A stretch of 58,684 bases of DNA from Rhodoferax sp. OV413. Lineage in GTDB: Bacteria; Pseudomonadota; Gammaproteobacteria; Burkholderiales; Burkholderiaceae_C. Of this stretch, positions 1 through 8,038 are shown one piece after another; positions within the stretch are counted from its first letter, which is position 1; the number at the start of each line of letters is the position of its first letter. Made by a program: the position numbers and the translations under genes. The stretch lies in assembly GCF_900104385.1 (NCBI RefSeq), contig NZ_FNJA01000013.1:1-58684 (forward strand). Reading direction: 5' to 3'. A model generated the notes under the pieces. That model was not told where the DNA came from. It made no database searches and saw only the letters and a program-made list of their open reading frames with translations.

Positions 1-554
1 GGACCCTTGTCGCCTTCCATGGCCAGCTTAGCCGAGCCGTGGATGATGGGGGTGGAGTCGCCAGGGAAATCGTATTTGTCGAGCAGCTCGCGGACTTCCA
101 TTTCAACGAGTTCGAGCAGTTCGGCGTCGTCGACCATGTCGCACTTGTTCAGGAACACGATGATGTAAGGCACGCCAACTTGGCGGGCCAACAGGATGTG
201 TTCGCGGGTTTGTGGCATAGGGCCGTCAGCAGCGGAACACACCAGAATAGCGCCGTCCATTTGGGCTGCGCCGGTGATCATGTTCTTCACATAGTCGGCG
301 TGGCCTGGGCAGTCCACGTGGGCATAGTGGCGGTTGGCGGTTTCGTATTCGACGTGGGCGGTATTGATGGTAATACCGCGGGCTTTTTCTTCAGGTGCTG
401 CGTCGATTTGGTCGTAGGCCTTGGCCGAACCGCCGAACTTGGCTGCCAGCACGGTGGTGATGGCGGCGGTCAGCGTGGTCTTGCCATGGTCAACGTGGCC
501 GATCGTGCCCACATTGACGTGGGGCTTGGTACGTGTGAACTTTTCTTTTCCCAT
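1..554 (-). CDS. tuf: Elongation factor Tu, N-terminal part (cut by window edge)
   Basis: EF-Tu carries aminoacyl-tRNA to the ribosome as a GTP complex. The frame starts at the ATG at 554 with [20 protein letters not shown] and shows the G1 P-loop (GHVDHGKTT), the switch I region with [13 protein letters not shown], the G3 motif DCPGHADY and the NKCD motif that selects guanine. About 184 residues of a roughly 396-residue family are present; the C-terminus lies beyond position 1. The gene follows three tRNA genes on the same strand with no clear promoter of its own, so co-transcription with them is likely, as in the classic tRNA-tufB arrangement. Identification is essentially certain. Confidence 0.97.
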   Translation of the reverse strand, partial: MGKEKFTRTKPHVNVGTIGHVDHGKTTLTAAITTVLAAKFGGSAKAYDQIDAAPEEKARGITINTAHVEYETANRHYAHVDCPGHADYVKNMITGAAQMDGAILVCSAADGPMPQTREHILLARQVGVPYIIVFLNKCDMVDDAELLELVEMEVRELLDKYDFPGDSTPIIHGSAKLAMEGDKG

Positions 555-631
555 TTTTTCGGCTCCGAAAAAAATAAACCAAATTTACCCAAACATCGGC
601 ACCTACTGGATTCGGCGCGCCTTCGAAATAC

Positions 632-708
632 TGGTGCCCATTCCGGGAATCGGACCCGGGACCTCTCCCTTACCAAGGGAGTGCTCTGCCACTGAGCCAA
701 ATGGGCAC
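632..708 (-). tRNA. tRNA-Thr (anticodon GGT)
   Basis: The minus strand folds into a full cloverleaf with a 7-bp acceptor stem (GTGCCCA/TGGGCAC), the anticodon arm CTCCC-TTGGTAA-GGGAG with anticodon GGT, the T-loop sequence GGTCCGATTCC and an encoded 3' CCA. It is the last tRNA before tuf, 77 bases upstream of the tuf start. Confidence 0.96.
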
Positions 709-772
709 TTGTTACATTGCTACGAAAGGCTCGCAGCAATACAACCTAAACTTACCTACTGACAAGCGCCTT

Positions 773-846
773 TGGAGCGGGAGACGGGAATCGAACCCGC
801 GTCATTAGCTTGGAAGGCTAGGGTTCTACCATTGAACTACTCCCGC
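773..846 (-). tRNA. tRNA-Gly (anticodon TCC)
   Basis: The minus strand gives a 74-nt tRNA with acceptor stem GCGGGAG/CTCCCGC, anticodon loop CTTCCAA (anticodon TCC), the T-loop GGTTCGATTCC and an encoded CCA. It is the middle member of the Tyr-Gly-Thr-tuf block. Confidence 0.96.
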
Positions 847-933
847 ACTTGCTTGCTTTAATGCACTCAAGGCGAAACATTCACGCCAAACCCAAAACCC
901 GCTTGTCAATACTTTCAAAAATCAGCACATCGC

Positions 934-1019
934 TGGTGGAGAGGGCTGGATTCGAACCAGCGTACTCGTAAGAGGGCAGATTTACAGTCTGCTGCCATTA
1001 ACCACTCGGCCACCTCTCC
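934..1019 (-). tRNA. tRNA-Tyr (anticodon GTA)
   Basis: The minus strand gives an 86-nt class II tRNA with a long variable arm, acceptor stem GGAGAGG/CCTCTCC, anticodon stem-loop GCAGA-CTGTAAA-TCTGC (anticodon GTA), T-loop GGTTCGAATCC and an encoded CCA. It is the first gene of the tRNA-tuf transcription unit, directly below the promoter. Confidence 0.96.
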
Positions 1020-1032
1020 GGCGAAGCCTCAA

Positions 1033-1041
1033 ATTATAGCA
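1033..1041 (-). promoter_or_regulatory. Extended -10 promoter of the tRNA-tuf unit
   Basis: On the minus strand the sequence TGCTATAAT is a consensus TATAAT preceded by the TGn extended -10 element. It is followed by a GC-rich stretch (GAGGCTTCGCC) just before tRNA-Tyr, which resembles the discriminator of stringently controlled stable-RNA promoters. A good -35 hexamer is not obvious, which fits an extended -10 promoter. Confidence 0.7.
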
Positions 1042-1179
1042 TAGAACTATAGTTTGAAACTAATGTCTTCATTTGCGACAGCCCTCAATCATAGCCTGAT
1101 TGCGGGCAATGTTCGATCGGCCTGTGTAAAAAGGCGTGAATTGATCTTTGCGGATGCCGGTTTGGGTAACACCCGACCA

Positions 1180-1920
1180 CTATGAGAGGCGAGCCCAGTC
1201 AATTGGGTTGAGGCCGGCTTGGGCCAGAAAATCGTTGGCTTCTCGAAAGTGCCCACAGCCGATGAATGGCACGGGCGGGCGCAAGGCAGACAAGGGCGAG
1301 GGGTGGTTGGCTTGCAGGACCAGGGCTTGGTGCTGGTGGGCCTGTGCTGTTTGCTGGATCAGCGGTGCTTTGCTTTGCGCATGGGCGCCCCACAACAGGT
1401 AGACGCAGGCCGGCGCAGTTTGGGCCACCCGCATGACGGCGGCATCGGTCAGTGCTTCCCATCCTTGCTTGGCGTGGCTTGCGGGGCTGCCATCTTCGAC
1501 GGTCAGGCTGGTGTTGAGTAGCAAAACCCCTTGGCGTGCCCAGGCTGCTAAGGAGCCGCCGGGAGTGCTGGGGGCCATGTCTTCGCGCTGCAATTCTTTG
1601 AAAATATTGCGCAAAGACGGCGGTGGCTGGATGCCGGGAGCGACCGAGAAGGCCAGCCCTTCTGCCTGACCGGGGCCGTGGTAGGGGTCCTGCCCCAGGA
1701 TCACCACCTTGACCGTATGCAGCGGTGTCAGCTCCAGCGCGCGGAATGGCTGGGGCGGATAGATGGTGGCGTGCGCCGCCAGGCGCTGATGCAGCAGCTG
1801 GCTGATGCGCTGGCCAGCTGGGCTGGCGAGGAAGTCAGCGACGGTGGGCTGCCAATCTGGCGCAACCGCCGTAATCGCCGGTGGCCAGGTCTCCAGCCGG
1901 TCATGGGACCACAGTGACAC
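1180..1920 (-). CDS. ung: Uracil-DNA glycosylase
   Basis: Removes uracil from DNA to start base-excision repair. The 246-residue product has the family-1 water-activating motif GQDPYHGPGQAEGLAFSV at about residues 76-93 (catalytic Asp78) and the minor-groove loop HPSPLSA at about 206-212. Length is a little above the usual 225-230. The start is the GTG at 1920 (coding M-S-L-W-S-H-D); no better start is visible. It lies downstream of trpC with a 27-bp gap and may be read from the same transcript. Confidence 0.95.
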   Translation of the reverse strand: MSLWSHDRLETWPPAITAVAPDWQPTVADFLASPAGQRISQLLHQRLAAHATIYPPQPFRALELTPLHTVKVVILGQDPYHGPGQAEGLAFSVAPGIQPPPSLRNIFKELQREDMAPSTPGGSLAAWARQGVLLLNTSLTVEDGSPASHAKQGWEALTDAAVMRVAQTAPACVYLLWGAHAQSKAPLIQQTAQAHQHQALVLQANHPSPLSALRPPVPFIGCGHFREANDFLAQAGLNPIDWARLS

Positions 1921-1947
1921 GACCTTGTGCTCTCTTTTAGCTAGGCA

Positions 1948-2742
1948 TCAGCCTGCATCGAACAGGCTGGCCAGCGCCTCGCCGGGGTCGGCTGCGCGCA
2001 TGAAGGCTTCGCCTATCAGGAAGGCGTCCACCTTGGCATCCCGCATGCGCTGCACATCGGCCTTGCTCAGGATGCCGCTTTCCGTCACCAGTAGGCGGTC
2101 GGCTGGAACGTCTTTTTTTAAGGCCAGGGTAGTGTCCAGGCTGACTTCAAAACTGCGCAGATTCCGGTTGTTGATACCGATCAGCGGAGTTTTGAGCTTC
2201 AAAGCGCGTTGCAGCTCTGCTGCATCGTGCACCTCTACCAGCACCGCCATATCGAGTGAGCGGGCGATAGCTTCCAGCTCGGCCATGTGGCCATCTTCCA
2301 GTACCGCTGCGATCAACAGAATGCAGTCGGCGCCCATGGCACGCGATTCATACACCTGGTAGGCATCGACCAGGAAGTCTTTGCGCAGCACCGGCAGCTG
2401 GCAGGACGCCCGGGCTTGCTTCAAATAATCCACCTGGCCCTGGAAAAACTGTCGGTCTGTCAGCACCGACAGGCAGGCGGCGCCATGTTCGGCATAGCTT
2501 TGGGCAATATCGGCGGGGATGAAGTCTTCGCGCAGCACGCCTTTGGAGGGGCTGGCTTTTTTGATTTCCGCAATCACCGCGGCCTGGCCAGCGGCGATTT
2601 TGCTGCGCATGGCGCCCACAAAGTCGCGGGTCAGTACCCGTGATTCGGCGTCAGCGCGCACTTCCGACAAGGGTTTGCGCTTCAGCGCGGTGGCGATTTC
2701 TTCGCGTTTGACGGCGATGATTTTTTCTAGGATGTCAGACAT
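1948..2742 (-). CDS. trpC: Indole-3-glycerol phosphate synthase
   Basis: Closes the indole ring of CdRP in tryptophan synthesis. The 264-residue protein is a single-domain (beta/alpha)8 enzyme; the signature KKASPSKG at about residues 61-68 holds catalytic and phosphate-contacting lysines, and GINNRNL and TESGI lie further on, as in the family. It is not fused to trpF. In many betaproteobacteria trpC follows trpE-trpG-trpD; those genes are not upstream here. The neighbours are mtgA and ung, so the trp genes are split or lie elsewhere. Confidence 0.96.
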   Translation of the reverse strand: MSDILEKIIAVKREEIATALKRKPLSEVRADAESRVLTRDFVGAMRSKIAAGQAAVIAEIKKASPSKGVLREDFIPADIAQSYAEHGAACLSVLTDRQFFQGQVDYLKQARASCQLPVLRKDFLVDAYQVYESRAMGADCILLIAAVLEDGHMAELEAIARSLDMAVLVEVHDAAELQRALKLKTPLIGINNRNLRSFEVSLDTTLALKKDVPADRLLVTESGILSKADVQRMRDAKVDAFLIGEAFMRAADPGEALASLFDAG

Positions 2743-2799
2743 GGGGTGGCTCAGGCGGATTCAGCGGGAATGCGGCCCACATTATCCACCGCCCCCTGC

Positions 2800-3546
2800 T
2801 CAGGGCAGTTCTGCGCTGCCCATGCGGGCCACGATGGTTGAGGCCCGGCTCGAAAGGTAGCCCGAGTTGGGCAGTTTCTCAAAATACTTGGGGCGCGGCA
2901 GCATCACCGCCAGCCGGGCCGCCTCAAAGGCCGAAAGGCGGGCCGCGGGCTTGCGGAAGTAGTGCTGGGCCGCGGCTTCGGCGCCAAACACGCCTTCGCC
3001 CCATTCCACGTTGTTGAGGTAGATTTCCAGGATGCGCTGCTTGTCCAGCAGCAGCTCCAGCAGCATGGTCAGCACGAATTCCTGCCCCTTGCGCAGCAGC
3101 GTGCGTTCACCGGACAAGAGCAGGTTTTTCGCCAATTGCTGGGTGATGGTGGAGCCGCCAATCACCTTGGGCGGACGCGGCGTGGTCGGTGTTTTGGCCT
3201 TGGTCGGGGCAGCCAGCTTGGCGGCGCGTTCCTGGGCTTTTTCGTTCTTTTGCCAGGCTTTTTCCAGTGCTTCCCAATCCACGCCTTCGTGGTTGGTGAA
3301 GCTGCCGTCTTCGGAGGCAATCACTGCGCGTTTCAGGTTGTCCGAAATCTGGCTGTACGGCAGCCATTGCTGGCGCCAGCGCATGCGGGTGTCGGCGCTG
3401 GTCAGCAGCCGCCAGGCCTCCGAGCGTTCAAATGCAGTGGATTGCGGGTCAACGGCCGCCATCATGGCGATACGGCCGACAAAAAACAGTTGCAGCGCCA
3501 GCGTGGCAAACGCCACCAGCAGCAGCCAGCGCAAGACGGAGCGCAT
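2800..3546 (-). CDS. mtgA: Monofunctional peptidoglycan glycosyltransferase
   Basis: Polymerises lipid II into glycan strands at the outer face of the inner membrane. About 248 residues with one N-terminal membrane anchor (about residues 5-28). The GT51 motif EDGSFTNHEG holds the catalytic Glu at about residue 79, and GGSTITQQLAKNL follows at about 130-142. Between these two motifs sits a Lys/Ala/Pro/Thr-rich insertion of about 25 residues (about 101-127) that is longer than in typical MtgA. I chose the ATG at 3546, four bases after the aroE stop, rather than an upstream in-frame ATG inside aroE, because the membrane anchor starts directly after it. Confidence 0.93.
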   Translation of the reverse strand: MRSVLRWLLLVAFATLALQLFFVGRIAMMAAVDPQSTAFERSEAWRLLTSADTRMRWRQQWLPYSQISDNLKRAVIASEDGSFTNHEGVDWEALEKAWQKNEKAQERAAKLAAPTKAKTPTTPRPPKVIGGSTITQQLAKNLLLSGERTLLRKGQEFVLTMLLELLLDKQRILEIYLNNVEWGEGVFGAEAAAQHYFRKPAARLSAFEAARLAVMLPRPKYFEKLPNSGYLSSRASTIVARMGSAELP

Positions 3547-3550
3547 GGCG

Positions 3551-4378
3551 TCAGGCCAGAGTGGAGCGCAGTTCGGCCAGCACCCGGGCCGATGGCGGGC
3601 GCACGCCGCGCCACAGCAAGAAGGCCTCGGCCGCCTGCTCGACCAGCATGCCCAGGCCATCGCGGGGCACGGCCTGGTGCGCGCGGGCCCAGTCCATAAA
3701 GCCGGCGGCGGCCGGGCCGTACATCATGTCCAGCGCCAGGGCGCCGGGTTTCAGCACCTGGGGGGACACTGGCACGCCTGCGCCGCTCAGGCTGCTGGCG
3801 GTGGCGTTGACGACCACGTCGTACGGGCTCTGCACCGCGGCCAGCTCGGAGCTGTCGACGCGCACGCCGTGTTGCCGAGCCAGCGCGGCGTGGCGTTCCA
3901 CCAGCGCCCGGGCCTTGTCCAGCGTGCGGTTGGCAACGGTGATGCGGCCCACCTGGGCTTCGATCAGCGGCCCCAGCACCCCGGCGGACGCGCCGCCGGC
4001 GCCGATCAGCAGCACATCGCGCCCCGCCAGGGCGACGCCGGCGTTGGACTGGATGTCGTTGACCAGGCCGGCGCCATCGGTGTTGTCGGCATAGATACCG
4101 TCGCTGCGGAAGTGCAGGAAATTGCTGGCTCCTGCCAGGCGGGCACGCGCAGATTCGTGCTGGGCCAGCCGGGCGGCTTCAAACTTGAAGGGCACGGTGA
4201 TATTGCACCCCAGGCCGCCCTCGGCGCGCAGCTCGGCCACGGCCTGGACGAAGCCATCCAAGGGCACCAGGCGCTTGCCGTACTGCAGGCTGTGGCCGGT
4301 CAGCTCGGCAAAGCGGGCATGGATCCACGGCGATTTGCTGTGCTCTACCGGGTTGCCCATCACGCAATAGCGGTCCAT
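3551..4378 (-). CDS. aroE: Shikimate dehydrogenase (NADP+)
   Basis: Reduces 3-dehydroshikimate to shikimate in the chorismate pathway. The 275-residue product shows the substrate-binding SKSP motif near residue 14-17, NITVPFK at about 59-65 with catalytic Lys65, YADNTDG with the partner Asp, and the Rossmann motif GAGGASAG near residue 127. It is closely followed by mtgA (4-bp gap) and preceded by the tonB-like gene, so these genes look like one minus-strand operon. Confidence 0.95.
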   Translation of the reverse strand: MDRYCVMGNPVEHSKSPWIHARFAELTGHSLQYGKRLVPLDGFVQAVAELRAEGGLGCNITVPFKFEAARLAQHESARARLAGASNFLHFRSDGIYADNTDGAGLVNDIQSNAGVALAGRDVLLIGAGGASAGVLGPLIEAQVGRITVANRTLDKARALVERHAALARQHGVRVDSSELAAVQSPYDVVVNATASSLSGAGVPVSPQVLKPGALALDMMYGPAAAGFMDWARAHQAVPRDGLGMLVEQAAEAFLLWRGVRPPSARVLAELRSTLA

Positions 4379-4404
4379 AAAAACTCTTTTCGAAAATGAG
4401 AGGG

Positions 4405-5271
4405 TCAGGGCGTGGCGCCGACTTTGGTTTCCAGCGTTTGGTCGCGGGTGAAGCGGAAGCGCGACACCACCACCAGCTGGTCCACCTTGGCCCGCATGGC
4501 GTCGCTGAACTGGCCAAATGGGCCAGCGCTGCGGACGATGGCCTCGGCGCGCCGGTCCAGCGTGCGGTTGCCCGAGCTTTCGGCGATCTGGGTGGCCAGC
4601 ACCTGCCCGTCGTAGTTAACCGTGACGATCATGGTCAATGCGCCGTAGAGCTTCTTGCCCGCGTATTCGGGGAAGTTCTCGGTGCCCCGGTCTTCGACCC
4701 GGCGGCGCAGGCCGTCGTAGTACACCGCGTACACCTCTTCGCGGGTGGCGGGGCTGACGTAGCGGCGCTTGGGGCGAGAATTTTCCTGGTTGATGCGCCG
4801 CTCGATTTCGGCCAGCAGGTTCAGCAGCTGGCGGCGTTTTTCCTCCTGGGCCGCAGCTTCGGGTGAATTGCTGGCCTGCTTCGGGTCGGGCAGCGGCATG
4901 CTGGCCAGCTGCTGGCTGACCTGCGCCAGCAGCATGGTTTGCTGCTGCTGCATCGCGTCCATCTTGCGCTGGGTTTCCTCCATGGTCTCGCCCAGGTCGG
5001 TCAAGGCCGAGGGCGGCAACGGCGAGGTGGCGCGGCCTTGCTCAGCCTCGCCGCCGCCGGCCAGCGATGCCTGGGCGATGGCGGTCGCGCGGTCGGGCGG
5101 GGTGGCAGACTTGGCGTTCACCAGAATCACCTCCAGCGGCGTGTCCTGGAACACCCGGTTGAAGCTTTCCGGGTCTACAAAGCGCAGCGTCAGCAGCACC
5201 GCGTGCAGGCCGATGGAGAACCCCAGCGCAAGCTGCAGGGGGCTGAAGCTGGGGAGAAAACGCAGGTTCAC
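4405..5271 (-). CDS. TonB-family energy transducer
   Basis: TonB proteins couple the proton-motive force to outer-membrane transporters. The 288-residue product has one N-terminal membrane span (about 13-33), a middle region rich in Gln, Glu and Ala with predicted coiled-coil character (MDAMQQQQTMLLAQVSQQL), and a C-terminal TonB-like domain with MIVTVNYDGQV and RRAEAIVRSAGPFGQF. The classic Pro-rich spacer is weak. No exbB or exbD is nearby, so its partner complex is unknown. The start is a GTG at 5271 overlapping the stop of the upstream exonuclease gene (GTGA), which suggests translational coupling. Confidence 0.82.
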   Translation of the reverse strand: MNLRFLPSFSPLQLALGFSIGLHAVLLTLRFVDPESFNRVFQDTPLEVILVNAKSATPPDRATAIAQASLAGGGEAEQGRATSPLPPSALTDLGETMEETQRKMDAMQQQQTMLLAQVSQQLASMPLPDPKQASNSPEAAAQEEKRRQLLNLLAEIERRINQENSRPKRRYVSPATREEVYAVYYDGLRRRVEDRGTENFPEYAGKKLYGALTMIVTVNYDGQVLATQIAESSGNRTLDRRAEAIVRSAGPFGQFSDAMRAKVDQLVVVSRFRFTRDQTLETKVGATP

Positions 5272-7316
5272 GGTGCTACATCAGTGGCCGGGGCCGCTTC
5301 GGCTTCGTTCATGTCGACGGCAATGGCGATCGGGCCGGCCGTGGTGTCGTCGTCTTCTTCCTCGGCCGGTGCGTCTTCCGCGGTTTCGACCGGGGTGTCG
5401 AGCCGCTCGACCACGGTGCCGCTGATGTCCAGCGTGATCTCGTCGATTTCACCCAGCTTGACCCGCACCTTGGCGCCGCGCGGCGCGTCGCCTAGCACCG
5501 GCAGCACCAGCGGCAGGCTGTCGGCCCGCACCATGCCATCCTTGAAGACGCTGCCAATGATTTCGGTAATGCCGTTCTGCTGCAGGTACTTCAGCGTCCA
5601 GAAGCGCTCCATCGCGCCCTGGTAGCCGTTGTAGGTGGCGTAGGCCGCGTCAAACATCGAAATGATGGAGAACAGGTCGGCGTCCTTGGGCTTGAACGGC
5701 GCGGCCAGCGCGGCGGTCTTGCCGTGGCGCGCGCAGGCGATGATCTGCCACTGGTTCACCAGGTCGGTGTAGCGGCGTAAGGGCGAGGTGCTCCAGGCAT
5801 AGCTTTTGACGCCGATGCCCGCGTGCGGCAGCGCTTTGGTACCCATGCGCACTTTCACGCCGGGCAGCAGGCTGGCCTGGCTGCGGTAGATGCCGGGCAC
5901 GCCGTTCTCGGCCATCCACTGGCCCCAGGTGCTGTTGGCCAGGATCATGGCCTCGGCCACCATCAAGTCCAGGGGGGCGCCGCGCTGGCGGGTGGTGATC
6001 TGCACCTGCTCGGTACCGGCGGGTTCGTTGCCTTCCTTGCCGACCAGCTTGAAGTTGTAGTCGGGCCGGTTGAAGTTCTCCGGCTTGCCGCGCACCACTT
6101 CGCGCTGGGCTTTCAGGTGTTTTGCCAAGCGGTATAAAAATGATAGCTGCTCGCGCTCCATTGGTATGCTTGAAGTGCCGTTTTCATGCTCAAAAGCTGG
6201 ATTCTCCAGCCATTCGGCCGTCACCAGGGTGTCGAGCTGGTCGTGGCGCAGGTTGGCCGCGATGCGGACCCGCTCCAGTCGGGTTTCGGTGGCGCTGATC
6301 TCCAGCGTCGCCTCGTCCAGCGTGACGTACAGCGACACGGCCGGACAGTCGCGGCCCTCTTGCAGCGTGTAGTGCTGCACCACGGCATCAGGCAGCATGG
6401 TCAGTTTGTAGCCCGGCATGTAAACGGTGGACAGGCGGGCCCGGCCCAACTGGTCGATGGCGCTGCCGGGGCTGACGGCCAGGCCGGGCGCGGCGATGTG
6501 GATGCCCAGCGTGACAGTGCCGCTACCCAGGCCCTGCACCGACAGCGCGTCGTCGATCTCGGTGGTTTGCGAATCGTCGATGGAGAAGGCCTGCGCCGTG
6601 GACAGCGGCAAATCGTCGAGGATTTGCGGCGCCTCCAGTGCGGGGAAGCCCGTGCCCTTGGGGAAGTTCTCCAGCAGGAAGCGCCTCCAGTGGAACTGGT
6701 AGGGCGAGTCGATGGCGCCGGCGTGCTGCAGCAGCACCAGCGGCGCCTTGTGGGTGGCGCGCGAGGCTTCGACCACGGCCTTGTACTCGGGGCCGTTTTT
6801 ATCGGGTTTAAAGAGTATTTTGTATAGCTGCTCACGCACAGCGGGCGGGCACGAACCTTGACTTAGCTCCTCCGCCCAGGCCGCAATTTGTATAGCAATC
6901 TGCTGCTTCTTTTCGATCGCGGCCAGCGCCAATTGCAGGATCTCGGCCGAAGCCTTGCGGAAGCGCCCCTTGCCCGCGCGGCGAAAGTAATGCGGCGCCT
7001 CGAACAGACGCAGCAGCATGGCTGTTTGCTGCTCCAGCGTGGCTTTGTCGCTGAAATAGTCGCGCGCCAGGTCGGCAAAGCCGAAATCGTCCTCGGGCGC
7101 GAACTCCCAGGCCATTTCCAGCTCGATATCGGCGGCTACCTGCTGGGCGTCGCGCAGCAGGACCGCGGGAGTCGGCTTGTCGAACTTCAGCAGCAGGTTG
7201 GCGGCCTTGACCTTGACCCGCTTGCCGCTGTCGAGCTCGACCTGGGCGGACGACTCCGCTTCGGACAAGATGCGCCCGGCCATGAATTTTCCGGCTTCTT
7301 CAAATAATGCAAACAT
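5268..7316 (-). CDS. RNase II/RNB-family 3'-5' exoribonuclease
   Basis: Degrades RNA processively from the 3' end. The start at 7316 (MFALFEEAGKFMAGRILSE) gives about 682 residues; upstream codons lack family similarity. The RNB catalytic domain is recognised by FSIDDSQTTEIDDALSV with its Asp cluster, followed by GIHIAAP, STVYMPGYKLTMLPD and, near the C-terminus, an S1-like region. Two linker stretches, about residues 151-170 and 374-395, are encoded by copies of the dispersed palindrome described separately. The acidic tail (AEDAPAEEEDDD) is non-conserved. I am sure of the family but not whether it is the orthologue of rnb or of rnr. Confidence 0.9.
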   Translation of the reverse strand: MFALFEEAGKFMAGRILSEAESSAQVELDSGKRVKVKAANLLLKFDKPTPAVLLRDAQQVAADIELEMAWEFAPEDDFGFADLARDYFSDKATLEQQTAMLLRLFEAPHYFRRAGKGRFRKASAEILQLALAAIEKKQQIAIQIAAWAEELSQGSCPPAVREQLYKILFKPDKNGPEYKAVVEASRATHKAPLVLLQHAGAIDSPYQFHWRRFLLENFPKGTGFPALEAPQILDDLPLSTAQAFSIDDSQTTEIDDALSVQGLGSGTVTLGIHIAAPGLAVSPGSAIDQLGRARLSTVYMPGYKLTMLPDAVVQHYTLQEGRDCPAVSLYVTLDEATLEISATETRLERVRIAANLRHDQLDTLVTAEWLENPAFEHENGTSSIPMEREQLSFLYRLAKHLKAQREVVRGKPENFNRPDYNFKLVGKEGNEPAGTEQVQITTRQRGAPLDLMVAEAMILANSTWGQWMAENGVPGIYRSQASLLPGVKVRMGTKALPHAGIGVKSYAWSTSPLRRYTDLVNQWQIIACARHGKTAALAAPFKPKDADLFSIISMFDAAYATYNGYQGAMERFWTLKYLQQNGITEIIGSVFKDGMVRADSLPLVLPVLGDAPRGAKVRVKLGEIDEITLDISGTVVERLDTPVETAEDAPAEEEDDDTTAGPIAIAVDMNEAEAAPATDVAP
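6131..6195 (-). repeat. Dispersed palindrome copy inside the RNB exonuclease gene (copy B)
   Basis: Read on the minus strand, this segment ends in GCGCGAGCAGCTATCATTTT, which matches GCGCCAGCAGCTATTACTTT of the intergenic copy at 14,643-14,706, and begins with an A-rich arm at the same distance. It keeps the reading frame open and encodes a linker (ENGTSSIPMEREQLSFLY) of about 22 residues. Confidence 0.6.
6806..6866 (-). repeat. Dispersed palindrome copy inside the RNB exonuclease gene (copy C)
   Basis: On the minus strand it contains GCGTGAGCAGCTATACAAAAT, close to the right arm of the intergenic copies. It stays in frame and encodes part of the linker QGSCPPAVREQLYKILF. The left arm is degraded, so this copy is less certain than copy B. 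Confidence 0.45.
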
Positions 7317-7359
7317 GGGCCGAATTCTCCCATGCGGCGCGGCCGGTCCGACCTGGCTG

Positions 7360-7950
7360 TCAGTTTTTGAGCAGGTCGAGAAACGCAAATATGCCGTCGA
7401 TGTGCGCTTCGAAGTCGCTCAGGGCGTGGTCGCCACCCTCCAGCAGCAAAGGCTGGGCGCTGGCGTAGCGGGCCGCCATCTCGCGCCAGTCCAGTACCTC
7501 GTCGCCCTTGGCGATGATGGCCCGGCAACGCTCGGGTGGGGGCTGGTTGTGCAGGGTCAGGGCCTGCAATTCACCAATAAAGGCGGGTTCGAAGAAAAAC
7601 CGCTCTTCGGGGTTCTGCCAGCTGGTCTGCTCGCCGATGTAGCGGGCCAGGTCCCGCGCCGGGTCTACCGCGGGATTCAGCAGCACCGACTTGCAGCCGG
7701 TGTGCTCGGCGACCCAGGTGGCATAAAAGCCGCCGAGCGAAGAACCTATGACCGCCATGGTTTGCCGCGGCCAGTCGGCAATGCCTTGCTGGACCAGGGC
7801 CATGGCTGCCTGCGGGGACGGCGGCAGCTGCGGGCACCACCAGGTGACGGCGGGGTACTGGTTGCGTACCCGTTCTGCCACCTGCTGGGCCTTGGCTGAT
7901 TGGGGCGATGAGCGAAAGCCGTGGAGGTACAGCAAATGGGTGACAGGCAT
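7360..7950 (-). CDS. YqiA-like alpha/beta-hydrolase (esterase)
   Basis: A 196-residue alpha/beta hydrolase of the UPF0227/YqiA type, which in characterised members hydrolyses short acyl esters; its natural substrate is unknown. Visible features are the oxyanion-side LYLHGFRSSPQS, the nucleophile elbow GSSLGG (Ser about 71), an acid residue in AKGDEVLDW and the catalytic His in GGDHALSDF. It ends 43 bp before the exonuclease start and reads on the same strand, so they may share a transcript; it is divergent from the GGDEF gene. Confidence 0.85.
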   Translation of the reverse strand: MPVTHLLYLHGFRSSPQSAKAQQVAERVRNQYPAVTWWCPQLPPSPQAAMALVQQGIADWPRQTMAVIGSSLGGFYATWVAEHTGCKSVLLNPAVDPARDLARYIGEQTSWQNPEERFFFEPAFIGELQALTLHNQPPPERCRAIIAKGDEVLDWREMAARYASAQPLLLEGGDHALSDFEAHIDGIFAFLDLLKN

Positions 7951-8038
7951 AAGCTTATGCTAGCAAACATAAGCGGTTTCTTGCCTTGGATTTGCCGGGT
8001 TTACCAGATACGATCAACCTCTTTGGGGGCTACTGCCC

